Shown piece by piece: positions 18,601 to 25,864 of a stretch of DNA of 64,000 bases (the first letter of the stretch is position 1; each line of letters starts with the position of its first letter). This DNA is from Protaetiibacter sp. (lineage in GTDB: Bacteria > Actinomycetota > Actinomycetes > Actinomycetales > Microbacteriaceae). The stretch lies in the NCBI GenBank assembly GCA_030150265.1, contig JASLGG010000003.1:50320-114319 (forward strand), given 5' to 3'. The notes beneath the pieces were generated by a model. That model did no database searches. It worked only from the letters and a program-made list of their open reading frames with translations, and was not told the DNA's origin. The translations under genes and the position numbers were made by a program.

Positions 18601-18757
18601 GGAACTGCCTAGCCACGATATCACCTCGCGGGTGGGCCCTCTGACCGCCCGCGGCATCCGGCGCAGGCCCTGGCCCCGCGTACCCCGTTCGGGGGACATG
18701 CTCCACTAGGGTGATCCCGACGACCACGCACCGAGCAGACGCCGACAGGAGATCCCG

Positions 18758-20353
18758 ATGCGCCGAGCCGCCCGCGTCCTCGCCCCGCTCCTCGCCGTGG
18801 GGCTGCTCACCGGATGCGTCCCCTCCGGTCCGCCGACGGCCGCGCAGATCAACGCCGAGTTCGGGCAGACGATCGAGCCCGTCTGGCAGACGAAGGTCGC
18901 CGGCATCTTCGGCGAGCCGGCTGTGGGCGACGGCGTCGTCGCGGTCTACGCGGTCGACGAGACGAAGGCCATGCGCATCGAGGTCCACGCGCTCGACGAC
19001 GGGAGGCTGCTGTGGTCGCACGCCGCGTCGCCCGCCGGATCGCCCACCACCCCGCTGTTCGGCGGGCAGAACAGCGCTATCCGCCTCTATCCGGCGCCGA
19101 CGGTTCAGCCGATGCTCCTGACCCGCGTCGCCGACACCGGAACGGATGCCGCACCCGCCGCGACGCAGCAGCTCGTCGTGTTCTTCGAGCGCGTCGGCGA
19201 GCGCCGCCTCGACGCCCGCGAGCTGCTCCACGTGGTCGACGCGGTCAGCGGCGAGGAGCTCGAGGTCGCGCTCGACGTCGCCGAGGACGACTACTTCGCG
19301 AGCGTGGACGCCCGCGAAGACGGCGCCCTCACCTTCCAGCTGGCGGGCCCGGGCCGCAGCTGCGGCGACGGCCCGCGGCTGTGCTTCCCGGACTCCGAGG
19401 GCCGCACGGCCGTGCTCGACCTCGGCCGCCTCGAGGTCACGCTGACGGGACAGGAGCTGTCCGACCCCTGGGACATGCACCGCACCTGGGGCCCCGACCT
19501 CGTGCAGGTGCACGACGACGAGCTCGACGCCCACCTCGCCCGCGTCGTCGACGGCGAGACGCTCTGGCAGCGCCGCGTCGACGACGCCTTCGCCGACCGG
19601 CTGCCGCCCGAGGAGGTCGACTTCGTGCAGGCGGGCGACGTGATCCTCGCCCAGGGCTACCTCCCCATCCGCGAGAACCACGGCGGCGACGAGGTGGTGC
19701 TCGAGTTCGACTACGCCGCCTCGCGCGGCATCACGGCGCTCGACCGCTCGACCGGCGAGACCCGCTGGACGCTCGACGGCGGCGACTCGCTGTGCTTCTC
19801 CGTGACGGGCCTGCCGCGCGATCCGGATGCGACGATCGTGCCCGTCTGCCTCGCCGAGGCCGGCTCCTACCGCTTCGGCTACGAGAGCAACACGACGCTC
19901 GAGTGGGAGGACCCGGAGGTGTCGATCGTCGGCGTCGACGTGTCCGACGGCTCGATCGCCTGGGAGGTGCCGCACGCGGGCGATCTGGCACTCACCCTGA
20001 TCGCGCGGTACGCCGACATGCTCTACGACGGCCGGGGCGCCTACGTGCCGGTCGCCCTCGACGACGACGCGGCGCTGCTGCTCGACCTGCGCGACGGATC
20101 CACGCTCGAGAGCCCCGAGGGCGCCTCGTTCGTGTGCCGCGCCGAGCGTCCGGATGTCGAGCTGGAGTTCCGCACGGTCACCGGCGACGAGCTGCTCGGC
20201 ACCGGTCACCCCGGCGGCTGGTACCAGCTGGCGTGCGACGCGACGGGCCCGCGCGCCGACTGGAGCCGCGGCGCGGTGCGGGTCGCCGGCTACCCGAGCG
20301 GCGACACCCGCGTGCTCGTCACCGAGAAGGGGCTCGCCGCGTTCCGGCTATGA
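18758..20353 (+). CDS. Beta-propeller (PQQ-like) lipoprotein
   Basis: Protein of 531 aa with a lipoprotein signal and lipobox LLTGC (Cys near residue 20). The rest is rich in PQQ-propeller-type blades such as GDGVVAVYAVDE, LLWSHAASPAG, GITALDRSTGETRWTLDGG and GVDVSDGSIAWEVPHAGD, so it is probably an extracellular lipid-anchored propeller. No enzymatic residues are recognisable. AGGAGA precedes the ATG, and a TAGGGT (18709-18714) is the likely -10 box, giving a short leader. It is convergent with the next gene. Function unknown. Confidence 0.75.
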   Translation: MRRAARVLAPLLAVGLLTGCVPSGPPTAAQINAEFGQTIEPVWQTKVAGIFGEPAVGDGVVAVYAVDETKAMRIEVHALDDGRLLWSHAASPAGSPTTPLFGGQNSAIRLYPAPTVQPMLLTRVADTGTDAAPAATQQLVVFFERVGERRLDARELLHVVDAVSGEELEVALDVAEDDYFASVDAREDGALTFQLAGPGRSCGDGPRLCFPDSEGRTAVLDLGRLEVTLTGQELSDPWDMHRTWGPDLVQVHDDELDAHLARVVDGETLWQRRVDDAFADRLPPEEVDFVQAGDVILAQGYLPIRENHGGDEVVLEFDYAASRGITALDRSTGETRWTLDGGDSLCFSVTGLPRDPDATIVPVCLAEAGSYRFGYESNTTLEWEDPEVSIVGVDVSDGSIAWEVPHAGDLALTLIARYADMLYDGRGAYVPVALDDDAALLLDLRDGSTLESPEGASFVCRAERPDVELEFRTVTGDELLGTGHPGGWYQLACDATGPRADWSRGAVRVAGYPSGDTRVLVTEKGLAAFRL

Positions 20354-20359
20354 GCGGGA

Positions 20360-21316
20360 TCAGCCCACCGAGCGACGGCGGCGCAGGGCCTCGTCGAGGT
20401 CGGGCACCGCGGTCTCCCGCGGGTCGACGATGCCCATCGAGGCGAAGCGGCTGGGAGCCGGCGCCTCCTCGCGCGCGCGGAACGGCACGACCTCCGGCTC
20501 CGCGTGGGCGGCGGCGAGGGCGCGCTCCGACTCCGCGACGGCGGCGCGCATGAGCTCCTCGGCGCTCACCGGCGGCACCACCGGCACGCGCGGCGCGGCA
20601 CCCTGCTCGAGGTAGAGCGGGCGCGGCACCGGCACCGGCGTCCACGCGCGGCTGGGCGCGGCGACGGGCTCGGCGTCCTGCAGCCGGGTCTCCGCACGCC
20701 GCGCGCTCAGCGCGGATGCGGTTCCTGCCCGGAGCGCCCGGGCGCGCGACGCGATGCGGCGCTGCACGGCGACCGACGCGAAGGCGGCAGCCGCGCATCC
20801 GAGGAGCACGAGCCACGAGCCCGGCACGGCGCCCGTCGCCGCCACGAGCCACAGCTGCACGGCCGCGACCGCGAGCGCGGCGAGCAGCAGAACGCCGGCG
20901 ACCCGGCGCCCCCGGCGCAGCCCCGCGAGAGCGGATGATGCCGTCGTGCGCGACGGAGCAGTACGGGTGGCCGCGGCACGGGTCGCGCGGGCGAGGTCGG
21001 TCGCGCGGGCCTCCGCCGCACGCGCGCGCAGCGACGCCGCGTGCAGCTCGGCGCGGGCGACCGCGTCGGCCCGGCGGCGCTCCTGCGCGAGCATCCGCTC
21101 GCGGTGCGCGGCCTCGCGGGCGTTCGCCTCGATCCGCACCTCCTCTGGCGCCTCCGATGACTCCGCCATCACGCGGATGGCGCGCTGGAGGCGCGTGGCG
21201 TTGCGCTCGGTCGCGAGGAACTCGCGGCGGCGCATCCAGCTCGGCAGCAGGTACAGGAACCACAGCACGGCCGCGAAGGCGACCATGATCGCCGTGCCCG
21301 CACCCGAGAAGTCCAT
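20360..21316 (-). CDS. Conserved actinobacterial membrane protein (Rv0996-like position)
   Basis: Protein of 318 aa. It has one N-terminal membrane helix followed by PSWMRRREFLATERNATRLQRA, a long Ala/Arg-rich coiled coil (residues ~55-115), two more helices (~135-190), and a Pro-rich cytoplasmic tail. Its place just downstream of galU and a RimJ-like acetyltransferase matches the M. tuberculosis galU-moeA-rimJ-Rv0996 order, here without moeA. In Microbacteriaceae such proteins are often labelled large exoprotein. Function unknown. Confidence 0.65.
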   Translation of the reverse strand: MDFSGAGTAIMVAFAAVLWFLYLLPSWMRRREFLATERNATRLQRAIRVMAESSEAPEEVRIEANAREAAHRERMLAQERRRADAVARAELHAASLRARAAEARATDLARATRAAATRTAPSRTTASSALAGLRRGRRVAGVLLLAALAVAAVQLWLVAATGAVPGSWLVLLGCAAAAFASVAVQRRIASRARALRAGTASALSARRAETRLQDAEPVAAPSRAWTPVPVPRPLYLEQGAAPRVPVVPPVSAEELMRAAVAESERALAAAHAEPEVVPFRAREEAPAPSRFASMGIVDPRETAVPDLDEALRRRRSVG

Positions 21317-21388
21317 TCGGCAAGGCTACGAGCGGTGCGGAGGCGCGCCGCGGAGGGCGCGCCGGGCGGCACCCGACCGGCCGAGGGG

Positions 21389-22033
21389 TCAGTAGCGCAG
21401 CGGACGCGCGGCCGCCTGCAGGTCCGCCTCCGGGATGCGGGCCGCGCTCTCCAGCGCGCGCCCCTCCTTCCAGCGCCGCAGCACGCCCTCGCGCACCTCC
21501 TCCACGACGAGCGCGAAGCAGAAGTGGTCGCGCCAGTCGCCGTTGATGTGGATGTAGCGGCGCCGCAGGCCCTCGTAGCGGAAGCCGAGCTTCTGCACCA
21601 CGCGCAGGCTCGGCGCGTTCTCCGGGCGGATGCAGATCTCCATGCGGTGCAGCCCGACCCCGAAGAAGCAGTGGTCGGTCGCGAGAGCGACCGCGGTCGG
21701 CGTGATGGCGCGGCCCGCGAAGCGCTCCGCCACCCAGTAGCCGATGGTGGCCGACGAGAGCGATCCGTAGGTGATCGACGAGACGTTGAGCTGCCCCGCG
21801 AACTCCCCCTCCCACTCGACCGCGAACGGCAGGCCCGCACCCGAGCGCGCGTGCGCCTGCAGCGAGCGGATCGACGCCTTCACGTCGAACCCGGCCGGGC
21901 CGTAGGGGTTGGTGGCCTCCCACTGCCGCAGCCACCCGCGGTTGCGCATGAGCTCCGCCTCGAGCGTGCGCGCGTCGCGGATGCGGATGGGGCGGATCGC
22001 GACGGCTCCGTCGCTCAGGGTCGGTGTGGCCAT
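21389..22033 (-). CDS. rimJ: GNAT acetyltransferase, RimJ type
   Basis: Protein of 214 aa from the ATG at 22033. It has the RimJ/RimL GNAT features: N-terminal IRPIRIRDAR, ATIGYWVAERFAGRAIT with the acetyl-CoA-binding region (GRA in place of the usual GxG/A), HRMEICIRPENAPSLRVVQKLGF, and RRRYIHINGDWRDHFCFAL. RimJ acetylates the N-terminus of ribosomal protein S5 in E. coli; whether this one does so is unproven. It starts 7 bp after the galU stop, forming a galU-rimJ operon as in other actinobacteria. Confidence 0.82.
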   Translation of the reverse strand: MATPTLSDGAVAIRPIRIRDARTLEAELMRNRGWLRQWEATNPYGPAGFDVKASIRSLQAHARSGAGLPFAVEWEGEFAGQLNVSSITYGSLSSATIGYWVAERFAGRAITPTAVALATDHCFFGVGLHRMEICIRPENAPSLRVVQKLGFRYEGLRRRYIHINGDWRDHFCFALVVEEVREGVLRRWKEGRALESAARIPEADLQAAARPLRY

Positions 22034-22040
22034 GCCGGCA

Positions 22041-22940
22041 TCAGGATACCGGCATACGTGCGACGAATTCCTTGAGCCATGAAAGGAACCCGGGGCCGAG
22101 GTCGTCCCGGTCACTTGCGAGTTGCACGATCGCCTTGAGGTAATCCAGCCTGTCGCCGGTGTCATAGCGTCGACCTCGGAACACCACGCCATGCACCCCG
22201 CCGACCTTCGTTGGATCCGAGGCAAGCACTTCGAGGGCGTCGGTGAGCTGGATTTCGCCACCCTTACCCGGAGGAGTGCGCTCGAGGACGGCGAAGATCT
22301 CGGGACGCAGCACATAACGTCCGATCACGGCATAGTTCGAGGGCGCATCACCGGGTGACGGCTTCTCGACGAGACCGGTGATCTTGACGACGTCGTCTTC
22401 GTCGGTCGGCTCGACTGTCGCGATGCCGTACAAGTGAGTCTGCGACGGATCGACCTCGAGCAGCGCGACCACAGTCGTCCCCAACTGCTCCTGCACCTCG
22501 AGCATCCGTGGAAGAAGCGGATCACGCGCATCGATGATGTCGTCGCCGAGCAACACCGCGAATGGCTCGTGACCGACGTGCATCCGTGCCCGAAGAACCG
22601 CGTGGCCGAGCCCCTTTGGGTCCCCCTGCCGCACATAGTGCACGTCAGCGAGCCCCGTCGAGTAGTTGACCTTCTCGAGCTTCTCCTCATCACCCTTGCT
22701 GACGAGCACGGCTTCGAGCTCTCCCGCACGATCGAAGTGGTTCTCGAGAGCGGTCTTGTTGCGTCCGGTCACCATGAGCACGTCATCGAGGCCGGCCTCG
22801 ACCGCCTCTTCCACGACGTACTGGATCGCAGGCTTGTCCACAACAGGAAGCATCTCCTTGGGCATCGCCTTAGTGGCCGGCAGAAAGCGTGTACCAAGCC
22901 CGGCGACAGGAATGACCGCCTTGGTGATCTTCGGAGGCAT
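22041..22940 (-). CDS. galU: UTP--glucose-1-phosphate uridylyltransferase
   Basis: Protein of about 299 aa that makes UDP-glucose from glucose-1-phosphate and UTP. The nucleotidyltransferase signature GLGTRFLPATKAMPKEMLPV sits at the N-terminus, with GDDIID, GLVEKP and GGEIQLTDAL following in the usual GalU order. The ATG at 22940 is preferred because TAGCGT 7 nt upstream makes a leaderless start plausible; a GTG at 22949 is also in frame. Third codon positions are clearly less G/C-biased than in the genes on either side, hinting at a different origin. UDP-glucose feeds the Leloir pathway and wall polysaccharides. Confidence 0.95.
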   Translation of the reverse strand: MPPKITKAVIPVAGLGTRFLPATKAMPKEMLPVVDKPAIQYVVEEAVEAGLDDVLMVTGRNKTALENHFDRAGELEAVLVSKGDEEKLEKVNYSTGLADVHYVRQGDPKGLGHAVLRARMHVGHEPFAVLLGDDIIDARDPLLPRMLEVQEQLGTTVVALLEVDPSQTHLYGIATVEPTDEDDVVKITGLVEKPSPGDAPSNYAVIGRYVLRPEIFAVLERTPPGKGGEIQLTDALEVLASDPTKVGGVHGVVFRGRRYDTGDRLDYLKAIVQLASDRDDLGPGFLSWLKEFVARMPVS

Positions 22941-22980
22941 GCCGGCCACGCTACCAGCGGGGCCTTGGTGCCGCCCGGCC

Positions 22981-22986
22981 TACAAT
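22981..22986 (+). promoter_or_regulatory. -10 box of the 5-formyl-THF cyclo-ligase gene (leaderless)
   Basis: TACAAT ends 7 nt before the GTG start codon at 22994, so transcription would begin at or next to the start codon. There is no ribosome site in the 44-bp space shared with the divergent galU. No good -35 hexamer is visible. Confidence 0.55.
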
Positions 22987-22993
22987 CGGTGAC

Positions 22994-23596
22994 GTGCCCG
23001 ATGAGCCGGAGAACAGGAAGCGCGCGCTCCGCGCTCAGCTCCGCGAGCGACGACGCATCCGCACGGCATCCGAGCGGGACCGCGACTCCGCCGCGATCAC
23101 CCGCAACCTCGTGCAGCTCGCCGCCGACCTCGACGTGCGCTCCATGGCCGCCTACCTCTCGACGCCCGACGAGCCCGGCACGCGCGACTTCCTGCGCTGG
23201 GCCGACGACCACGGCATCCGGATCCTGCTGCCGGTCTCCCGCGCGGACGGCCTGCTCGACTGGGCGCCCTACGACGGCGAGGACGAGGAGCAGGACATCC
23301 TCGGCATGCCCACCCCGACGAGCGAGCTGCTCGGGCCGATCGCCATCAACGGCGTCGACCTCATCCTCGTCCCGGCCGCGAGCGTCGGCCGCGACGGCAC
23401 CCGGATGGGGTGGGGGCGCGGCTACTTCGACAAGACCCTCGGCTCGATGGAGGCCTGCCCGCCCGTCTACGCCGTGATCTTCGACGACGAGCTCGTCGAC
23501 GCGGTGCCGACCGAGCGGCACGACATGCCGGTGAACGGCGTGGTCACCCCGGGCGGCATCATCCCGCTCCCCACCGACGAAAGGGACACCCCATGA
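22994..23596 (+). CDS. 5-formyltetrahydrofolate cyclo-ligase
   Basis: Protein of 200 aa. It has the family's N-terminal basic helix RKRALRAQLRERRR, the PTSELLGP segment, and the ATP/folate-binding signature GTRMGWGRGYFDKTL. It converts 5-formyl-THF to 5,10-methenyl-THF with ATP in the cytoplasm. The GTG start has a -10 box 7 nt upstream and no ribosome site, so it is probably leaderless. The stop overlaps the mscL start (ATGA). Confidence 0.93.
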   Translation: MPDEPENRKRALRAQLRERRRIRTASERDRDSAAITRNLVQLAADLDVRSMAAYLSTPDEPGTRDFLRWADDHGIRILLPVSRADGLLDWAPYDGEDEEQDILGMPTPTSELLGPIAINGVDLILVPAASVGRDGTRMGWGRGYFDKTLGSMEACPPVYAVIFDDELVDAVPTERHDMPVNGVVTPGGIIPLPTDERDTP

Positions 23597-23994
23597 AGGG
23601 CTTCCGCGACTTCATCCTGCGCGGCAACGTGATCGACCTGGCGGTCGCCGTCGTGATCGGCGCCGCGTTCACCGCGATCGTCAACTCGATCGTGAACGCC
23701 GTGATCAACCCGGCGATCGGCGCCCTCTTCAAGGCGGACTCGCTCGACACCGCGCTCCCGGTGACGATCCCCACGACCGCGGGCGGCGAGGCGACGATGT
23801 ACTTCGGCGCCATCATCGGCGCGGCCATCAACTTCATCATCATCGCGGCCGTCGTCTACTTCGTGCTCGTGCTGCCCGTGAACAAGCTGCGCGAGCGCCA
23901 GGCGGCCAAGAAGGGCATCGCCGAGGAGGACGCCGGTCCCACCGAGACGCAGCTGCTCGCCGAGATCCGCGACCTGCTCGCCGAGCGCAAGTAG
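23593..23994 (+). CDS. mscL: Large-conductance mechanosensitive channel
   Basis: Protein of 133 aa with the typical MscL N-terminus MKGFRDFILRGNVIDLAVAV, a first helix ending near residue 45, a periplasmic loop (LDTALPVTIPTTAGGEATMYFG), a second helix (IIIAAVVYFVLVLPVNKL) and a charged C-terminal bundle. It opens under membrane tension to release solutes during hypo-osmotic shock. Its ATG overlaps the preceding stop. A 5-FCL/mscL neighbourhood is common in actinobacteria. Confidence 0.96.
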   Translation: MKGFRDFILRGNVIDLAVAVVIGAAFTAIVNSIVNAVINPAIGALFKADSLDTALPVTIPTTAGGEATMYFGAIIGAAINFIIIAAVVYFVLVLPVNKLRERQAAKKGIAEEDAGPTETQLLAEIRDLLAERK

Positions 23995-24015
23995 CCGTCT
24001 CGGTCCGTCCGGGGT

Positions 24016-25365
24016 TCACGCGCCCCAGATGGCGAACCACGTGCCGTAGACGCCGGCGACGCACATGACGATCGCGGCGATCCACCCCATCGTCTGGGCG
24101 AGCCTGCCGTTGCGGTAGCAGCCCATGATGCCGCGGTCGCGCGAGATCACCATCATGATCACGAGGAACGGTCCCGCCGCGATGCCGTTGACGATGGCCG
24201 ACAGCACGAGCACCTGGATGGGGTTCTGGCTGACGACGGCGAGGACCGTGCCGGCCACCATGCCGGCCCCCAGCAGGATGTAGAACACGGGCGCCCGACG
24301 CGGCAACTTGTCGATGCCCCACTCCTTGTCGAGCAGCGCCGACATGCCCGCCGCCCCGGCCGCGGCGAGAACCGGCACCGCGAGCACCCCGGAGCCGATG
24401 AACCCGAGGGCGAAGAGAGCCTCCGCGTAGGTGCCCGCGATCGGCTGGAGCGCCTTCGCCGCCTCCGCCGCACTCGAGACCTCCGTGTGGTGCGCGCCGA
24501 GGGTGGCCGCGGTCGCCGCGATGATCGCGAACATGATGAGCACCGAGAAGGTCATGCCGGTGAACACGTCGATGCGCCCCGTGAGCAGCCGACGCTCGGC
24601 CCCTTTCGGGGAGCGGTCGGCCAGAGCCGGGGAGTCGTCGCCGCCGAGATCCTCGGCGCGCAGCTCCTCGACGCGCTGCGCCGTCTGCCAGAAGAACATG
24701 TACGGGCTGATCGTGGTGCCGAGCACCGCCACGACGAGCCCCCAGTAGGCGGGCGTCCACTGCATCCGTCCGCCGATCAGGCCGAGCGCCACGTCCCCCC
24801 AGTCGACGTGGGTCGCGAACAGCACCCCGACGTACACGAGGAGCACCAGGCAGAGCCATTTGAAGATGCGGCCGATCCATTCGAAGGATCCGGCGACGAC
24901 CGCGACCGTGATCGCGACGCCCGCGATCGCGGCCCAGAGCGGAGCCGGGCCGGCGTGCAGCAGCTGCATGCCCTGCCCGATGGCCATGAGGTCGGCCCCG
25001 AGGTTCAGCACGTTGGCCACGATGAGCGCCGCGACCAGGGTGCCGACGATCGCGAGCGCCGCGCCGGAGAAACGCCGGCGGATGAGCCTCCCGAAGCTGT
25101 CGCCGGTGGCGAGCGCCATCCGGTCGCAGATCTCCTGCGAGGCCATCATGAGGGGCAGTGCCACCGGCACCGTCCACAACATGGAGTTGGTGTACGTGGC
25201 GCCCGCCTGCGCGTAGGTCGCGATGCCGGACGGGTCGTCGTCCGCGGCGCCGGTGACCAGTCCCGGTCCGAGCAGCTTGAAGAACGCGACGACCGGGTTG
25301 CGCCGGGCCGTCGTCTGCTCGAGGGCGGCCGCCTCGCCCGAACCCTGCGCACTGCCTGTCGTCAT
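24016..25365 (-). CDS. NRAMP-family divalent metal transporter with non-canonical metal site
   Basis: Protein of 449 aa with about eleven predicted helices; the ATG at 25365 has GGGGAG six bases upstream. TM1 reads GPGLVTGAADDDPSGIATY instead of the canonical DPGN-type site. The TM6 segment is GTTISPYMFFWQ rather than the MPH-type motif whose Met selects transition metals. Loss of that Met is known in the NRAMP-related Mg2+ transporters (NRMT), so Mg2+ or another hard ion is possible; the exact ion cannot be decided here. Transcribed alone. The tandem hairpin repeat lies just upstream of its start. Confidence 0.82.
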   Translation of the reverse strand: MTTGSAQGSGEAAALEQTTARRNPVVAFFKLLGPGLVTGAADDDPSGIATYAQAGATYTNSMLWTVPVALPLMMASQEICDRMALATGDSFGRLIRRRFSGAALAIVGTLVAALIVANVLNLGADLMAIGQGMQLLHAGPAPLWAAIAGVAITVAVVAGSFEWIGRIFKWLCLVLLVYVGVLFATHVDWGDVALGLIGGRMQWTPAYWGLVVAVLGTTISPYMFFWQTAQRVEELRAEDLGGDDSPALADRSPKGAERRLLTGRIDVFTGMTFSVLIMFAIIAATAATLGAHHTEVSSAAEAAKALQPIAGTYAEALFALGFIGSGVLAVPVLAAAGAAGMSALLDKEWGIDKLPRRAPVFYILLGAGMVAGTVLAVVSQNPIQVLVLSAIVNGIAAGPFLVIMMVISRDRGIMGCYRNGRLAQTMGWIAAIVMCVAGVYGTWFAIWGA

Positions 25366-25439
25366 CGCGATCTCCCCGGGCTCACCCGCGCCCACCAGGG
25401 GACGCTAGCCCGCAGCCCGTCTCCCCGAGAGGTGGTTGC

Positions 25440-25680
25440 ACAACCCGCACGCCTGCGGTATCAGGGAAGCGACCGCGCTCGTGCCGCATTCCGGCGCAGC
25501 GCCGCGGACCACCACGACACCCACCTGCAATGCGCAGTCGTTTTCGGGCGCGACCGCGCTCGTGCCCGAAAACGGCGCAGCGCCGCGGACCGCCACAACA
25601 CTCACCTGTAGTGCGCAGTCGGAATGCGGCGCGACCGCGCTCGTGCCGCATTCCGGCGCAGCGCCGCGGATTACCGCGGC
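25440..25680. repeat. 81-bp tandem repeat, each unit built round a hairpin with compensated arm changes
   Basis: The core GCGACCGCGCTCGT occurs at 25469-25482, 25550-25563 and 25631-25644, exactly 81 bp apart. In units 2 and 3 it is flanked by perfect 11-bp inverted arms: CGTTTTCGGGC with GCCCGAAAACG, and CGGAATGCGGC with GCCGCATTCCG. The arms differ at five positions between units but pair within each unit. The core ends (GCGA/TCGT) extend the stem to 15 bp with loop CCGCGC. A small palindrome, GGCGCAGCGCC, follows each. Unit 1 keeps only the right arm. The repeat lies between the NRAMP gene start and the 3' end of the helicase-like gene, and downstream of the latter. Confidence 0.85.
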
Positions 25681-25687
25681 GCAAAAA

Positions 25688-25864
25688 CTAATAGTGCGGC
25701 GGCTTCTCCCGCCGCATCCGCTCGTCGTTCTCCGTGCGGGAGTGGCGCGGCGGCTCGGGGGCCGGATGCGGGTCGCTGCCGGGCGGGGGCGGGGTCGTGG
25801 CACGGCGGCGGCGCCGCGAGCGCTGCTCCGGCGGCGGCTCGTCAGCCCGCGGTGTGTCCGGCAA
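25688..25864 (-). CDS. Possible small Pro/Arg-rich protein
   Basis: A 58-codon frame from a TTG at 25864, with GAGGAG about ten bases upstream, overlapping the end of the helicase-like gene by 23 bp. The product is Pro- and Arg-rich and ends ENDERMRREKPPHY, a plausible soluble tail. It may be a translationally coupled small protein or chance open frame in GC-rich DNA. Confidence 0.28.
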   Translation of the reverse strand: MPDTPRADEPPPEQRSRRRRRATTPPPPGSDPHPAPEPPRHSRTENDERMRREKPPHY

